From: Streptomyces sp. RPT161
Lineage (GTDB): Bacteria; Actinomycetota; Actinomycetes; Streptomycetales; Streptomycetaceae
NCBI RefSeq assembly: GCF_027533845.1
Contig: NZ_JAPZVN010000008.1
Location: 1-64,000, forward strand
Direction: 5' to 3'
Length of the DNA stretch: 64,000 nucleotides
Positions within the stretch are counted from its first letter, which is position 1; every line of letters begins with the position of its first letter. Positions 28,032-37,473 of this stretch are shown here, piece after piece. The position numbers were made by a program, and so were the translations under genes. The notes below the pieces were generated by a model. The model saw nothing but the letters and a program-made list of their open reading frames with translations. It did not search any database and had not been told where the DNA came from.

Positions 28032-28045
28032 GCCGTTCGTAATGT
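28016..28045 (+). promoter_or_regulatory. Predicted catalase promoter
   Basis: TTGACA (28016-28021) and TAATGT (28040-28045), spaced by 18 bases, lie about 40 bases before the catalase ATG. This is a good vegetative-type match. Confidence 0.55.
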
Positions 28046-28086
28046 CCCGGGACACCTGACCCACGGACCCCCATCGGAAGGTCCCC

Positions 28087-29541
28087 ATGCCCAAGCCCAC
28101 ACTCACCACCGAGTCCGGCGCCCCGGTCGCCGACAACCAGAACTCCGCCACCGCGGGCGTCGGCGGACCGCTGCTCCTCCAGGACCAGCACCTGCTGGAG
28201 AAGCTCGCCCGCTTCAACCGCGAGCGGATACCGGAGCGCGTCGTACACGCCCGAGGCTCCGGCGCACACGGCCACTTCGAGGTGACCGACGACGTCACCG
28301 GCTTCACCCGGGCCGCGTTCCTGTCCGAGGTCGGCAAGCGCACCGACATCTTCATCCGCTTCTCCACGGTCGCGGGCAACCTCGGCGCCGCGGACGCGGT
28401 ACGCGACCCGCGCGGCTTCGCCGTGAAGTTCTACACCGAGGAGGGCAACTACGACCTCGTCGGCAACAACACCCCGGTGTTCTTCATCAAGGACCCGGTG
28501 AAGTTCCCCGACTTCATCCACTCGCAGAAGCGCGACCCGTTCACCGGCATCCAGGAGCCGGACAACGTGTGGGACTTCTGGGCGCATGCCCCCGAGGCGA
28601 CGCACCAGGTGACCTGGCTGTTCGGGGACCGCGGCATCCCGGCCTCGTACCGGCACATGAACGGCTACGGCTCGCACACCTACCAGTGGGTCAACGAGGC
28701 GGGTGCGGCGTTCTGGGTGAAGTACCACTTCAAGACCAACCAGGGCATCCGCTGCCTGTCCGGCGAGCAGGCCGCCGAGCTGGCCGGAAAGGACCCGGAC
28801 AGCCACCAGCGCGACCTGGTGCAGGCGATCGAACGCGGCGTCAAGCCGTCCTGGACGCTCTACGTGCAGATCATGCCGGTGGCCGAGGCGGCCGACTACC
28901 GCTTCAACCCGTTCGACCTGACCAAGGTCTGGCCGCACGCCGACTACCCGCTGCACCGCGTCGGCCGCCTGGTGCTGGACCGCAACCCGGACAACGTTTT
29001 CGCCGAGGTCGAGCAGTCGGCGTTCTCCCCGAACAACTTCGTGCCCGGCATCGGCCCGTCCCCGGACAAGATGCTCCAGGGACGGCTGTTCGCCTATGCC
29101 GACGCGCACCGCTACCGACTGGGCGTCAACCACACCCAACTGCCCGTCAACGCACCGAGGAACCCGGCGCTCAACTACGGCCGGGACGGCTTCATGGCGA
29201 CCAACCCGCAGGGGCGGCGGGCCAAGAACTACGAGCCCAACTCCTATGACGGCCCGGTGCAGACCGACCAGCCGCTGGCCGCCGCTCTCGCCGTGTCCGG
29301 CCACACCGGTACGCATCCGGCACCCGAGCACACCAAGGACGACCACTTCTTCCAGGCCGGCGAGCTGTACCGGCTGATGTCGCCGGAAGAGCGGTCCCGG
29401 CTGGTGGCCAACATCGCCGGAAGCCTCTCCCAGGTCAGCCGGGACGATGTGATCGAGGCCAACCTCGCCCACTTCCACGCCGCCGACCCGGAGTACGGCA
29501 AGCGGGTCGAGGCCGCCGTGCGCGAACTGCGCGAAGGCTGA
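28087..29541 (+). CDS. Catalase (monofunctional, haem)
   Basis: This 484-residue small-subunit catalase dismutates H2O2. Visible are the active-site His region [16 protein letters not shown], the [19 protein letters not shown] segment, the distal Asn in [12 protein letters not shown], and the proximal haem-ligand Tyr in [14 protein letters not shown]. The length is typical of clade 3 enzymes. It lies directly after gcl on the same strand but with its own promoter in the 143-base gap. Its placement at the end of the purine cluster fits a role in removing the peroxide made by uricase, as known for the Streptomyces purine locus; general oxidative defence is also possible. Confidence 0.96.
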   Translation: MPKPTLTTESGAPVADNQNSATAGVGGPLLLQDQHLLEKLARFNRERIPERVVHARGSGAHGHFEVTDDVTGFTRAAFLSEVGKRTDIFIRFSTVAGNLGAADAVRDPRGFAVKFYTEEGNYDLVGNNTPVFFIKDPVKFPDFIHSQKRDPFTGIQEPDNVWDFWAHAPEATHQVTWLFGDRGIPASYRHMNGYGSHTYQWVNEAGAAFWVKYHFKTNQGIRCLSGEQAAELAGKDPDSHQRDLVQAIERGVKPSWTLYVQIMPVAEAADYRFNPFDLTKVWPHADYPLHRVGRLVLDRNPDNVFAEVEQSAFSPNNFVPGIGPSPDKMLQGRLFAYADAHRYRLGVNHTQLPVNAPRNPALNYGRDGFMATNPQGRRAKNYEPNSYDGPVQTDQPLAAALAVSGHTGTHPAPEHTKDDHFFQAGELYRLMSPEERSRLVANIAGSLSQVSRDDVIEANLAHFHAADPEYGKRVEAAVRELREG

Positions 29542-29659
29542 TCCCCGAGGGGGACCAGATAGAGGGGGGCACCAACTCGCCCGCGCCGTCGGCCTCTTCT
29601 GAGGGGTGGAGGACCGGCGGCGCGGGCGTACCACCCCGCCCCCGACCAGAAGCCGCCCT

Positions 29660-29691
29660 GGCGGCTGGCGTCTGTGCGGGCGTCAGCCGCC
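29660..29691. terminator. Hairpin after the catalase gene
   Basis: GGCGGCTG and CAGCCGCC enclose a 16-base loop that itself contains GCG/CGT pairing, about 120 bases past the catalase stop. A smaller hairpin lies right at the stop (29542-29557). The remainder of this 237-base gap shows no clear element. Confidence 0.4.
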
Positions 29692-29778
29692 GGGGCCGCC
29701 TGCCGGGACCGCGAGCGCGGCCCCGGATATGGTGGTAACACGACCGCCCTCCGGATCGGATCCGCCTGGAGCTCCGCA

Positions 29779-30531
29779 ATGGCCGAAAGCGTGCCCGTCC
29801 GCTGCCCCGCCTGCCGCCGTGAACACGGATTCACCCCGCCGACCTACCCGTGTCCGTGCGGCGCCCCGGTGAACCTCGCCGTGCTGCGCGGCGGCGTGCC
29901 CACCCTGGTGCTGCACCGGACCTGGAAGGACTCCTGGGTGACGCTGCGCTGCCCGTCGTGCGGGCGGGACGACGACTGGCCGCAACCCGAACTCGGCTGC
30001 TCCTGCGGCGCCGTCATCCGGCTCCCGATCGACCGGGGCCCGTCCGACCTGCCATCCGGCGAGTCGCAACCGGCCGCCCTCCAGCACACCGGCACCTCCG
30101 GCGCCGCGCACACCGGCGTACCGCAGCCGGTACGGCGGCCTCCGTTCCGCCCGGTGACCATCCGCACCGGCGGTGACGCGGTCACCGCCGCGTCGCAGTA
30201 CCTGAAGTGGCTGGGCTTCGCCGATGTGGCCGTGGCCGCCGACCGTTCGGCGACCGGGATCGACCTGCGCGGCGACGGCGTGGTGGCGCAGATCGATCCG
30301 GCCACCCGGCCGACGCCGCTGCGGGACGTCGAGACGCTCTGGCTCAACTCGCTGAACGAGGACCGCGCCGGGGCGTTCTTCTCGTTGGCCGGTTACGCGC
30401 ACGACGCCCGGCTGCGCGCCGACCAGCTCGGGGTTCCGCTGTTCGTGATGGACCTGACCGGCACCCCGCAACCGGTCAACGACGCCGCCGACCACCTGAT
30501 CCGCACCGCGCCCGGCGGCAGACCGGCGTGA
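29779..30531 (+). CDS. Duplicated zinc-ribbon protein with a degenerate Mrr-like nuclease domain
   Basis: This 250-residue protein has two tandem zinc-ribbon units with identical spacing: CPAC-x12-CPCGA near residue 9 and CPSC-x12-CSCGA near residue 60. After a flexible Pro/Gly-rich linker (about 92-130), the C-terminal domain (QYLKWLGFADVAVAADRSATGIDL ... FFSLAGYAHDARLRADQLGVPLFVMD) resembles the Mrr/type IV restriction endonuclease fold. The catalytic pattern D...QxK reads GIDLRGDGVVAQID here, so Asp replaces the key Lys and nuclease activity is doubtful. No defence genes are adjacent. The function is unknown; nucleic-acid binding is a plausible inference. Confidence 0.65.
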   Translation: MAESVPVRCPACRREHGFTPPTYPCPCGAPVNLAVLRGGVPTLVLHRTWKDSWVTLRCPSCGRDDDWPQPELGCSCGAVIRLPIDRGPSDLPSGESQPAALQHTGTSGAAHTGVPQPVRRPPFRPVTIRTGGDAVTAASQYLKWLGFADVAVAADRSATGIDLRGDGVVAQIDPATRPTPLRDVETLWLNSLNEDRAGAFFSLAGYAHDARLRADQLGVPLFVMDLTGTPQPVNDAADHLIRTAPGGRPA

Positions 30532-30568
30532 GCGGACCGGCCCGAGCGGGCCGGTACAAGCAAGCGGG

Positions 30569-30610
30569 CCGGCCTGGGACGGTGGGCCGCTCCCCACCGT
30601 CCCAGGCCGG
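30569..30610. terminator. Very strong bidirectional hairpin terminator
   Basis: Perfect 18-base arms (30569-30586 and 30593-30610) surround a 6-base loop, exactly between two convergent genes that end at 30531 and 30627. Confidence 0.8.
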
Positions 30611-30626
30611 TGTCTGTCCGCGCCGG

Positions 30627-30968
30627 TCAGTCACCGGTGTTGGTGGCCCAGATCGGCGATCCCGCCTTGTCGTAGACGACCGCGTTGCCGTCGTCCTGCA
30701 CGGCCAGGTACGCACCGTCGTTGCCGTCGGTGTTGGACGCCCACACCGGGCGCTCGCTCTCGTCGTACAGCACGACGTTGCCGTCGCCCTGCACCTTCAG
30801 GATGTTCCCGTGCGACCAGGCGTTCTCCGCCTGCCACGCGGGCTTGTTGTCCTTGTAGAGCACCAGGTTGCGGTCCTCCTGTAGCCGCAGCAGGGTCCGG
30901 CCGTTGCCCGAGGTCAGCGCTTCGTTCAGGGTGATCTGCGTGCCCGCGTGGAAGATGGCGTCGCTCAT
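30627..30968 (-). CDS. Bulb-type mannose-binding lectin domain protein
   Basis: This 113-residue protein is a single B-lectin beta-prism. The mannose-binding signature QxDxNxVxY occurs three times: QEDRNLVLY (about residue 30), QGDGNVVLY (about 60) and QDDGNAVVY (about 91), although the first has an Arg in place of Gly. There is no signal peptide or anchor, so unless exported by an unusual route it is cytoplasmic. It is monocistronic, ending at the hairpin at 30569-30610. Mannose or glycan binding is inferred from the family; the biological role is not evident from the neighbours. Confidence 0.88.
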   Translation of the reverse strand: MSDAIFHAGTQITLNEALTSGNGRTLLRLQEDRNLVLYKDNKPAWQAENAWSHGNILKVQGDGNVVLYDESERPVWASNTDGNDGAYLAVQDDGNAVVYDKAGSPIWATNTGD

Positions 30969-31132
30969 CGTCTCCCCCTTCGACTCGGCTTGCCCGATGG
31001 CCCGTGTGGGCCGCGGTGGAAACGTACGCGGGCCGAACGCGCCGCCGACAGACAGGAATCCGTCACCTCACCATGAACAGGTGCCAACGGCGCACTTCGG
31101 GCGCGGTGTTGGCCCGTGCGCGCCGGGGGCGC

Positions 31133-32821
31133 TCAGCGCAGGTCCTGTTCGCGGAACTCGCGGTCCGACACCACCCCGCCCGCCGCCCGTTCGCGCAGCT
31201 CGATCCGGCGGATCTTGCCGGAAACGGTCTTCGGCAGCTCGGCGAACTCCAGCACCCGGATCCGCTTGTACGGCGCCAGCACCGCCCGCGAGTGGGCGAA
31301 GACGGCCTTCGCCGTCGCCGCGTCCGGCGCCCAGCCCTCGGCCAGCACCACATACGCCTTCGGCACGGCGAGCCGCACCGGGTCCGGTGACGGCACGACG
31401 GCGGCCTCGGCCACCGCCTCGTGCTCCAGCAGCGCACTCTCCAGCTCGAACGGGCTGATCTTGTAGTCGGACGCCTTGAACACGTCGTCGGCGCGCCCGA
31501 TGTAGGTGATGTAGCCGTCGGCGTCCCGGGATCCGATGTCACCGGTGCGGTAGTAGCCGCCCGCGGTGGCCGCCGCGGTGCGCTCCTCGTCGCCCGCGTA
31601 GCCGGTCATCAGGCCGACCGGCCGCCGGGTCGACAGGTCCAGGCAGATCTCGCCCTCCTCGCCCGGCTCGCCGCTGACCGGATCGACCAGCGCCACCGCG
31701 TAGCCGGGCACCGGGCGGCCCATCGATCCCGGCTTGAGCGGCTGACCGGGGGTGTTGCCGATCTGCAGGGTGGTCTCGGTCTGCCCGAAGCCGTCCCGGA
31801 CCGTCACTCCCCAGACCCGCCTCACGTGCTCGATCACCTCGGGGTTGAGCGGCTCACCGGCGGCCACCACCTCCCGTGGCGGCGTGCCCAACTGCCGCAG
31901 GTCGGCCTGGATCAGCATCCGCCACACGGTGGGCGGGGCGCAGAAGCCGGTCACCCCCGCGCGGTCCATCTCGGCCATCAGCCGGGCCGGGTCGAAGCGG
32001 GTGTAGTTGTGCACGAACACCGTCGCCTCGGCGTTCCACGGAGCGAACAGGCTGCTCCAGGCGTGCTTGGCCCAGCCCGGCGAGGAGATGTTCAGATGCA
32101 CGTCGCCCGGCCGCAGTCCGATCCAGTACATCGTCGTCAGGTGACCCACGGGATAGGACACATGGCTGTGCTCGACCAGCTTGGGCAGTGCGGTGGTGCC
32201 CGAGGTGAAGTAGAGCATCAGGGTGTCGTCGGCACTGGTCGGCCCGTCCGGCCGGAACCCGCGGTCGGCGCCGTACGCATCCTCGTAGGCGAGCCAGCCG
32301 GCGGGCGCGCCGCCGACCGCGATACGGGTGTAGTCGCCGGGCACACCGTCGAACTTCCCGGTGTCCGCGGCGCGTACCAGCACATGGCGGGCGGCGCCGC
32401 GCACGACGCGGTCGGTGAGGTCGGCCGGGCCGAGCAGCGGGGTGGCCGGGATGACGACCGCGCGCAGCTTCATCGCGGCCAGCGCGGTCTCCCACAACTC
32501 GGTCTGGTTGCCGAGCATCACCACGATCCGGTCACCGGCCCGGACGCCCACCGACCGCAGCCAGTTGGCGACCTGGTTGGAGCGCTCGGCCAACTCCCCG
32601 AATGTGTGGCGTACTTCGCCGCCGTCCTCCTCCACGATCCACAGCGCGGTGCGCTCGCCCGCCTCCCCTTCGGCCAGCCGGTCGAACCAGTCGAGCGCCC
32701 AGTTGAAGTGCTCCGCCTTGGGCCAGCGGAAGCCGTCGTAGGCCGCGCGGTAGTCGTCCCTGTGCCGCAGCAGGAAGTCCCGGGCCGCCCGGAACTCCTC
32801 CGTCGCCGCGCTGTCCGCCAT
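31133..32821 (-). CDS. AMP-forming acyl-CoA synthetase (medium-chain/aryl type)
   Basis: This 562-residue ANL-family enzyme activates a carboxylic acid to its CoA thioester via an acyl-AMP. The motifs are present: LYFTSGTTALPKLVEHSH (P-loop, with Ala at one usual Gly), GFGQTET, YYRTGDIGSRD, and the C-terminal catalytic Lys in PKTVSGKIRR. The N-terminus (FNWALDWFDRLA) and FKASDYKISPFELE suit the MACS group, which handles medium-chain or aromatic acids. The ATG at 32821 with GGGAGGG upstream is clear. It precedes nothing on its strand that would define the substrate. Confidence 0.92.
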   Translation of the reverse strand: MADSAATEEFRAARDFLLRHRDDYRAAYDGFRWPKAEHFNWALDWFDRLAEGEAGERTALWIVEEDGGEVRHTFGELAERSNQVANWLRSVGVRAGDRIVVMLGNQTELWETALAAMKLRAVVIPATPLLGPADLTDRVVRGAARHVLVRAADTGKFDGVPGDYTRIAVGGAPAGWLAYEDAYGADRGFRPDGPTSADDTLMLYFTSGTTALPKLVEHSHVSYPVGHLTTMYWIGLRPGDVHLNISSPGWAKHAWSSLFAPWNAEATVFVHNYTRFDPARLMAEMDRAGVTGFCAPPTVWRMLIQADLRQLGTPPREVVAAGEPLNPEVIEHVRRVWGVTVRDGFGQTETTLQIGNTPGQPLKPGSMGRPVPGYAVALVDPVSGEPGEEGEICLDLSTRRPVGLMTGYAGDEERTAAATAGGYYRTGDIGSRDADGYITYIGRADDVFKASDYKISPFELESALLEHEAVAEAAVVPSPDPVRLAVPKAYVVLAEGWAPDAATAKAVFAHSRAVLAPYKRIRVLEFAELPKTVSGKIRRIELRERAAGGVVSDREFREQDLR

Positions 32822-32854
32822 GTGTTCCCTCCCTGGGATCGGTGCCCGTCCGGA

Positions 32855-34207
32855 TCACATGGTGGCACCAGGCGCGCCCGGCCGCGCCCCGCGGTGTGCG
32901 GCGATCAGCTCCCGGTACCAGCGGTAGGAGGTCCTCGGGGTGCGGGTCTGGGTGGTGTGGTCGACGTGGACCAGACCGAAGCGCTGGGTGTAGCCCTCGG
33001 CCCACTCGAAGTTGTCGATCAGCGTCCACACGAAGTAGCCGCGTACGTCGATGCCCTCGGCGACCGCGTCGGCCACGGCGCGGATGTGCCCGTCGAGGAA
33101 GTCGACGCGCTCGGTGTCGTCGAGGGCGGGGTACGAGCAGCCGTTCTCGGTGATGGTGATGGGGACCAGCGCCTGGCCGTAGCGACGGCCCAGCCGTAGC
33201 AGCAGTTCGCGCAGACCGTCGGGGACGACCGGCCACCCGAAGGCGGTGCGCGGCACACCCTCGATCGGGACCAGGTCGAAGGGCAGGCCGCCGGCGTCGG
33301 CCGGGGCGCTGACGTGGGTGGGGTTGTAGTAGTTGACGCCCAGGCCGTCGACGCTGCGGTGGATCAGCGCGAGGTCGCCGTCGAGCACCGCGCCGCCGAG
33401 GTCCCCGTCCACGGCGTAGCCGGACAGATCGGGGTAACGCCCGGTCAGCAGCGGGTCGTTGAAGAGGTGGTTGTGCAGGGTGTCGTACGCCTCCGCGGCG
33501 GCGCGGTCGGCGGGGGTACCGCTCGCCGAGTGCACCGGGGTGCAGTTGTTGGCGATCAGCACCCGGGCGCCGCGCTCCCGCAGGACGCGGGCGGCCAGCG
33601 CGTGGCCGAGCAGTTGGTGGTGTGCGGTGGGCAGGGCGTCGAGCAGCAGCGTACGGCCGGGGGCGTGCCGGCCCAGTGCGTAGCCGAACACCGTGTGCAC
33701 GAACGGCTCGTTGAGCGTGATCCAGTCGGGCACCCGGTCGCCGAGCCGGTCGGCGGTGTGCGCCGCGTACTCGGCGAAGCGGTACGCGGTGTCCCGGGTC
33801 AGCCAGCCGCCGCCGTCCTCCAGGGCCTGCGGCAGGTCCCAGTGGAACAGTGTGGGCAGCGGGGTGATGCCGTGGGAGAGGAGTTCGTCGGTGAGCCGGT
33901 CATAGAACGCCAGCCCGGACTCGTTGACCGGTCCGCGCCCGGTGGGCTGGACGCGCGGCCAGGCGATGGAGAACCGGTAGGCGTCCACCCCTAGTTCCCG
34001 CATCAGCGCGATGTCCTCGGGCCAGCGGTGGTAGTGGTCGCAGGCGGTGCGGGCGTGGTGCGCGTTTCTGATGGCTCCCGGCCGGGCGGTGAACGCGTCC
34101 CAGACGCTGGGGCCTCGGCCGTCCTCCTCGGTGGCGCCCTCGATCTGGTAGGCGGCGGTGGACACGCCCCAGCGGAACGTCGGCGGCAGTGCGGGGATGT
34201 GCGGCAT
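32855..34207 (-). CDS. GH1 beta-glucosidase, TetR-linked
   Basis: This 450-residue GH1 enzyme shows FRWGVSTAAYQIEGA at the start, the acid/base Glu in TLNEPFVH (around 167), GVNYYNP, the nucleophile Glu in ITITENG (around 352) and TLIDNFEWAEGY near the C-terminus. It lacks a signal peptide. The ATG at 34207 follows GGAAGGGG; the extension to 34450 would cross the divergent promoter. It is divergent from a TetR regulator 85 bases away, a layout that usually means direct control. It is distinct from the transporter-linked GH1 enzyme at 9.4 kb and has no transporter beside it. Confidence 0.93.
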   Translation of the reverse strand: MPHIPALPPTFRWGVSTAAYQIEGATEEDGRGPSVWDAFTARPGAIRNAHHARTACDHYHRWPEDIALMRELGVDAYRFSIAWPRVQPTGRGPVNESGLAFYDRLTDELLSHGITPLPTLFHWDLPQALEDGGGWLTRDTAYRFAEYAAHTADRLGDRVPDWITLNEPFVHTVFGYALGRHAPGRTLLLDALPTAHHQLLGHALAARVLRERGARVLIANNCTPVHSASGTPADRAAAEAYDTLHNHLFNDPLLTGRYPDLSGYAVDGDLGGAVLDGDLALIHRSVDGLGVNYYNPTHVSAPADAGGLPFDLVPIEGVPRTAFGWPVVPDGLRELLLRLGRRYGQALVPITITENGCSYPALDDTERVDFLDGHIRAVADAVAEGIDVRGYFVWTLIDNFEWAEGYTQRFGLVHVDHTTQTRTPRTSYRWYRELIAAHRGARPGAPGATM

Positions 34208-34292
34208 GGGCGCGGCCCCTTCCACGCGAACATGAGGACGGCTCATGATAGTTACTCGCCGCTGGAAGAACAGATCCTGCACAGTGGTTGGT

Positions 34293-34901
34293 ATGAAGTC
34301 CGCCCCGCTCCGCCGCCGTCCCGTGCAACAGCGCAGCCTGGAACGGTTCGAGCGGATCCTCGACGCCGGGGCGGAGCTGCTGGACGAGGCCGGGTACGGC
34401 GGGCTCACCACCCGTGAGGTGGCGCGGCGCGCCGAGGTGCCGATCGGCACGCTCTACCAGTTCTTCGCCGGCAAGGACGGGCTGGTGGCGGCGCTGGCCG
34501 CGCGCAATCTGGAGCGGTACCTGGACCGGCTGGCGCGGCGCGTGGAGGCGCAACCGCCTTCGGGTACCGGGGAGTTGGTCGACCTGGCCGTCGATGAGTT
34601 CGTCGCCATGAAGCGGACGGTTCCCGGGTTCGCGGTGGTGGACTTCGGGCTGACCGGGCGGCCCGGCACGGATGCGGAGCAGCACGTGCTGGACGACGTG
34701 CTGGACAACAACGCCACGGTGGCGGAGCGGTTGCGGGCCGCCGGCTCGCTGGAGGGCGTGGGTTCGGCACTCGCCCTGCGGGTGGCGGTGGAGTGCGCGG
34801 ACGCGGTGCTGCAACTCGCCTTCCGGGCGGACCCGGAAGGCGATCCGTCGCTCATCGCCGAGTGCAAGCGGGTGGTGCGGCTCTACCTGGGGGCGGTGTA
34901 G
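34293..34901 (+). CDS. TetR-family regulator, likely of the adjacent GH1 gene
   Basis: This 202-residue protein has an N-terminal TetR helix-turn-helix (RFERILDAGAELLDEAGYGGLTTREVARRAEVPIGTLYQFF split around residues 15-58) and a divergent C-terminal ligand domain with LVDLAVDEFVAMKRTVPGFAVVDFG. The ATG at 34293 gives the usual short basic N-terminus (KSAPLRRRPVQQRSLERF); the upstream in-frame ATG at 34245 has no good site. It is divergent from the beta-glucosidase. The ligand may be a beta-glucoside or aglycone, which is inference. Confidence 0.88.
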   Translation: MKSAPLRRRPVQQRSLERFERILDAGAELLDEAGYGGLTTREVARRAEVPIGTLYQFFAGKDGLVAALAARNLERYLDRLARRVEAQPPSGTGELVDLAVDEFVAMKRTVPGFAVVDFGLTGRPGTDAEQHVLDDVLDNNATVAERLRAAGSLEGVGSALALRVAVECADAVLQLAFRADPEGDPSLIAECKRVVRLYLGAV

Positions 34902-34929
34902 TCGCCTTCGAGGGGACGCCCCGCACCCC

Positions 34930-35715
34930 TCAGGCGCGGGAGACGTCCTTGCGGCTGACCGCCATGTAGGCGACGAACAGCGCGATGACCACCGCCAGCC
35001 CCAGACTCACCGGCCCCGTGCCCAGGTTGAGGCCACCGCGGCTGGTGGGGACGCCCATCCAGTCGGCGAACGAGGCGCCCAGCGGGCGGGTCACGATGTA
35101 GGCGAACCAGAAGGCGAAGATCTCGTTGAGCCCCAGCTTCCAGTAGGCCAGCGCCGGAATGGCGATCAGTACCGCGAACATCACGCCCGAGGAGAAGTAG
35201 CCCAGCTTCATGTTGACCGCGGTCATGTCGCCCGCGGCGGTGCCCAGCGCGAACGTCGCCATGACCGTGGCCCAGTAGAAGACCTCGCGGCGGCGGGTGT
35301 GGATGCTGTGGATGGACAGCGTCTTCTCGCTGACGTACCAGGCGGCGAAGATCCCGGCCAGCACCAGCACGTAGAACGCGGTGGACGCGAAGTACGGGAT
35401 GCCCAGTCCGACGTGCAGCACATCGGCCGCCATGGTGCCGAACACGCTGACCATGGTGACGGCCAGCCAGTAGACCCAGGAGACATAGCGGCGCGCGGAG
35501 AACTGGAGGGCGAGCGCGGCCACCAGGGCCAGGCCCGCGATGCCGACCGCGACCATCGGGTTGAGCACCCGGGCCAGGTAGTCCGAGGTGGTCTCGCCCA
35601 TGCCGGTGGTCAGCACCTTGATGATCCAGAAGTAGGCGGTCACTTCCGGAACCTTGCTCATCGCGTGCCGCACTGGGGCCGCGGGCCGGTCCAGCCGGAG
35701 CTGCTCTGTCGTCAT
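34930..35715 (-). CDS. COG4705-type multi-pass membrane protein
   Basis: This 261-residue membrane protein has about seven to eight hydrophobic helices. It carries an internal echo typical of COG4705 proteins: TTGMGETTSDYLARV in the first half and LGTAAGDMTAVNMKLGYF in the second, each a membrane-edge motif with acidic residues, suggesting gene duplication. The ATG at 35715 starts TTEQLRLDRP, before the first helix. The family has no established function. It converges on the TetR gene with 28 bases between stops, and no partner is adjacent. Confidence 0.8.
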   Translation of the reverse strand: MTTEQLRLDRPAAPVRHAMSKVPEVTAYFWIIKVLTTGMGETTSDYLARVLNPMVAVGIAGLALVAALALQFSARRYVSWVYWLAVTMVSVFGTMAADVLHVGLGIPYFASTAFYVLVLAGIFAAWYVSEKTLSIHSIHTRRREVFYWATVMATFALGTAAGDMTAVNMKLGYFSSGVMFAVLIAIPALAYWKLGLNEIFAFWFAYIVTRPLGASFADWMGVPTSRGGLNLGTGPVSLGLAVVIALFVAYMAVSRKDVSRA

Positions 35716-35796
35716 GGCGGCACAGAATGGCACACGAACCCATGAGTTCCCTCTGAACGTCCTCATCCACAGGGCGCTACCGGCATACCACGCGTA

Positions 35797-37404
35797 TCAC
35801 CCCGCGAAGTTCGCCCGCAGTTCGACCTTGCGCACCTTGCCGCTCACCGTCATCGGGAAGCTGTCAACGATCCGCAGATGGCGCGGAACCTTGAAGTGCG
35901 CCAGGCGCCCCCGGCAGAAGGCGGTGATCTCCTCCAGGGTGGGCTCGTCGGCCGCGTCGCGCGGGATGACACAGGCGAGGATCTCCTCGCCGTACCGCTC
36001 GTCGGGAACACCGACCACCTGGACGTCGGCGATCTTGGGATGGGTGTAGAGGAACTCCTCGATCTCCCGTGGATAGACGTTCTCACCACCACGGATGATC
36101 ATGTCCTTGATCCGGCCGACGATCGTGACGTAGCCGTCCTCGCGCATCACCGCCAGGTCCCCGGTGTGCATCCAGCGGGCGGAGTCGATCACCTCGGCGG
36201 TGCGCTGCGGCTCCTGCCAGTAGCCGAGCATCACCGAGTAGCCGCGGGTGCACAGCTCGCCCGCCTCGCCGCGCGGTACGGTCCGCCCGGTCACCGGGTC
36301 GATGACCTTGACCTCCAGGTGCGGCAGCACCCGGCCGACCGTCCCGGTTCGGCGCTCCAGGTCGTCGTCGGCGCGGGTCTGGGTGGAGACCGGCGAGGTC
36401 TCCGTCATCCCGTAGCAGATGGCCACCTGCGCCATGTGCATCTCGGCGACCACCCGTTTCATCACCTCCACCGGGCACGGCGATCCGGCCATGATCCCGG
36501 TGCGCAGCGACGACAGGTCGTACGAGGCGAACTCCGGCAGGTTCAGCTCCGCGATGAACATCGTCGGCACCCCGTACAGGGAGGTGCAGCGCTCCGCGGC
36601 CACCGCGCGCAGCGTGGCCGACGGGTCGAACGTCGGTGCCGGGATGACCATGCAGGCGCCGTGGCTGGTGGCGGCCAGGTTGCCCATCACCATGCCGAAG
36701 CAGTGGTAGAAGGGCACCGGCAGGCAGATCCGGTCCGCTTCGGTGTAGCCGACCAACTCCCCCACGAAGTAGCCGTTGTTGAGGATGTTGTGGTGGGAGA
36801 GCGTGGCGCCCTTGGGGAAGCCCGTGGTGCCCGAGGTGTACTGGATGTTGACCGGGTCGTCGCAGCTCAGCCCCGCCTGGGCGGCGGCTGGCTGGTCGGC
36901 CGGTACCGTCTCGGCGGCGGCGGTCAGTTCGTCCCAGCTCGGGTCGCCGATGTGGACCACGTCCTGGAGCGCCGGGCAGTCACCCTGGGTCTGTTCGACC
37001 ATCTTCCGGTAGTCACTGGTCTTGTAGGCGGTCGAGGCGACCAGCAGCCGCACCCCGGACTGGTTCAGGGCGTACGCCAACTCATGGACGCGGTAGGCGG
37101 GGTTGATGTTCACCATGATCGCGCCGATCCGCGCGGTGGCGTACTGGACCAGTACCCACTCCGGGCAGTTGACCGCCCAGATGCCGACCCGGTCGCCCTT
37201 GCCGACCCCCTTCGCCAGCAGACCGCGCGCCACCGTGTCGACCGCGCGCCCGAACTCCCGGTAGGTCCAACGCCGTCCGCTCGCCATGTCGACCAGCGCC
37301 TCGCGGTCCGGGAAGGCGGCGACCGCGCGGTCCAGACTGGCGCCGATCGTGTCACCGAGCAGCGGGGTCGTTCCGGTGCCGCTGCTGTACGAGAGTGTGG
37401 TCAT
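35797..37404 (-). CDS. Fatty-acyl-CoA synthetase (FadD-like)
   Basis: This 535-residue ANL-family ligase has [20 protein letters not shown] (P-loop), [32 protein letters not shown] and the catalytic Lys in [13 protein letters not shown] at the C-terminus. The [20 protein letters not shown] linker is typical of fatty-acid or medium-chain acyl-CoA synthetases. It likely activates a fatty acid for degradation or for lipid or secondary metabolism. The GTG or ATG near 37404 begins [10 protein letters not shown]. The TetR gene lies upstream on the same strand, 69 bases away, so it might be part of that regulator's unit. Confidence 0.92.
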   Translation of the reverse strand: MTTLSYSSGTGTTPLLGDTIGASLDRAVAAFPDREALVDMASGRRWTYREFGRAVDTVARGLLAKGVGKGDRVGIWAVNCPEWVLVQYATARIGAIMVNINPAYRVHELAYALNQSGVRLLVASTAYKTSDYRKMVEQTQGDCPALQDVVHIGDPSWDELTAAAETVPADQPAAAQAGLSCDDPVNIQYTSGTTGFPKGATLSHHNILNNGYFVGELVGYTEADRICLPVPFYHCFGMVMGNLAATSHGACMVIPAPTFDPSATLRAVAAERCTSLYGVPTMFIAELNLPEFASYDLSSLRTGIMAGSPCPVEVMKRVVAEMHMAQVAICYGMTETSPVSTQTRADDDLERRTGTVGRVLPHLEVKVIDPVTGRTVPRGEAGELCTRGYSVMLGYWQEPQRTAEVIDSARWMHTGDLAVMREDGYVTIVGRIKDMIIRGGENVYPREIEEFLYTHPKIADVQVVGVPDERYGEEILACVIPRDAADEPTLEEITAFCRGRLAHFKVPRHLRIVDSFPMTVSGKVRKVELRANFAG

Positions 37405-37473
37405 CCGTCGCCCTCCCTTGAGCCCGGCCGTTCGCCGGACGCCACGGAGCCCATTACCCCACCGCTGGCGGCG

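Noticed and set aside
29779-30968. A possible phage-defence island (Mrr-like protein next to a lectin)
   Set aside because: The nuclease motif is degraded, the two genes are convergent and separated by a strong terminator, and no methylase, helicase, toxin or mobile element is nearby.
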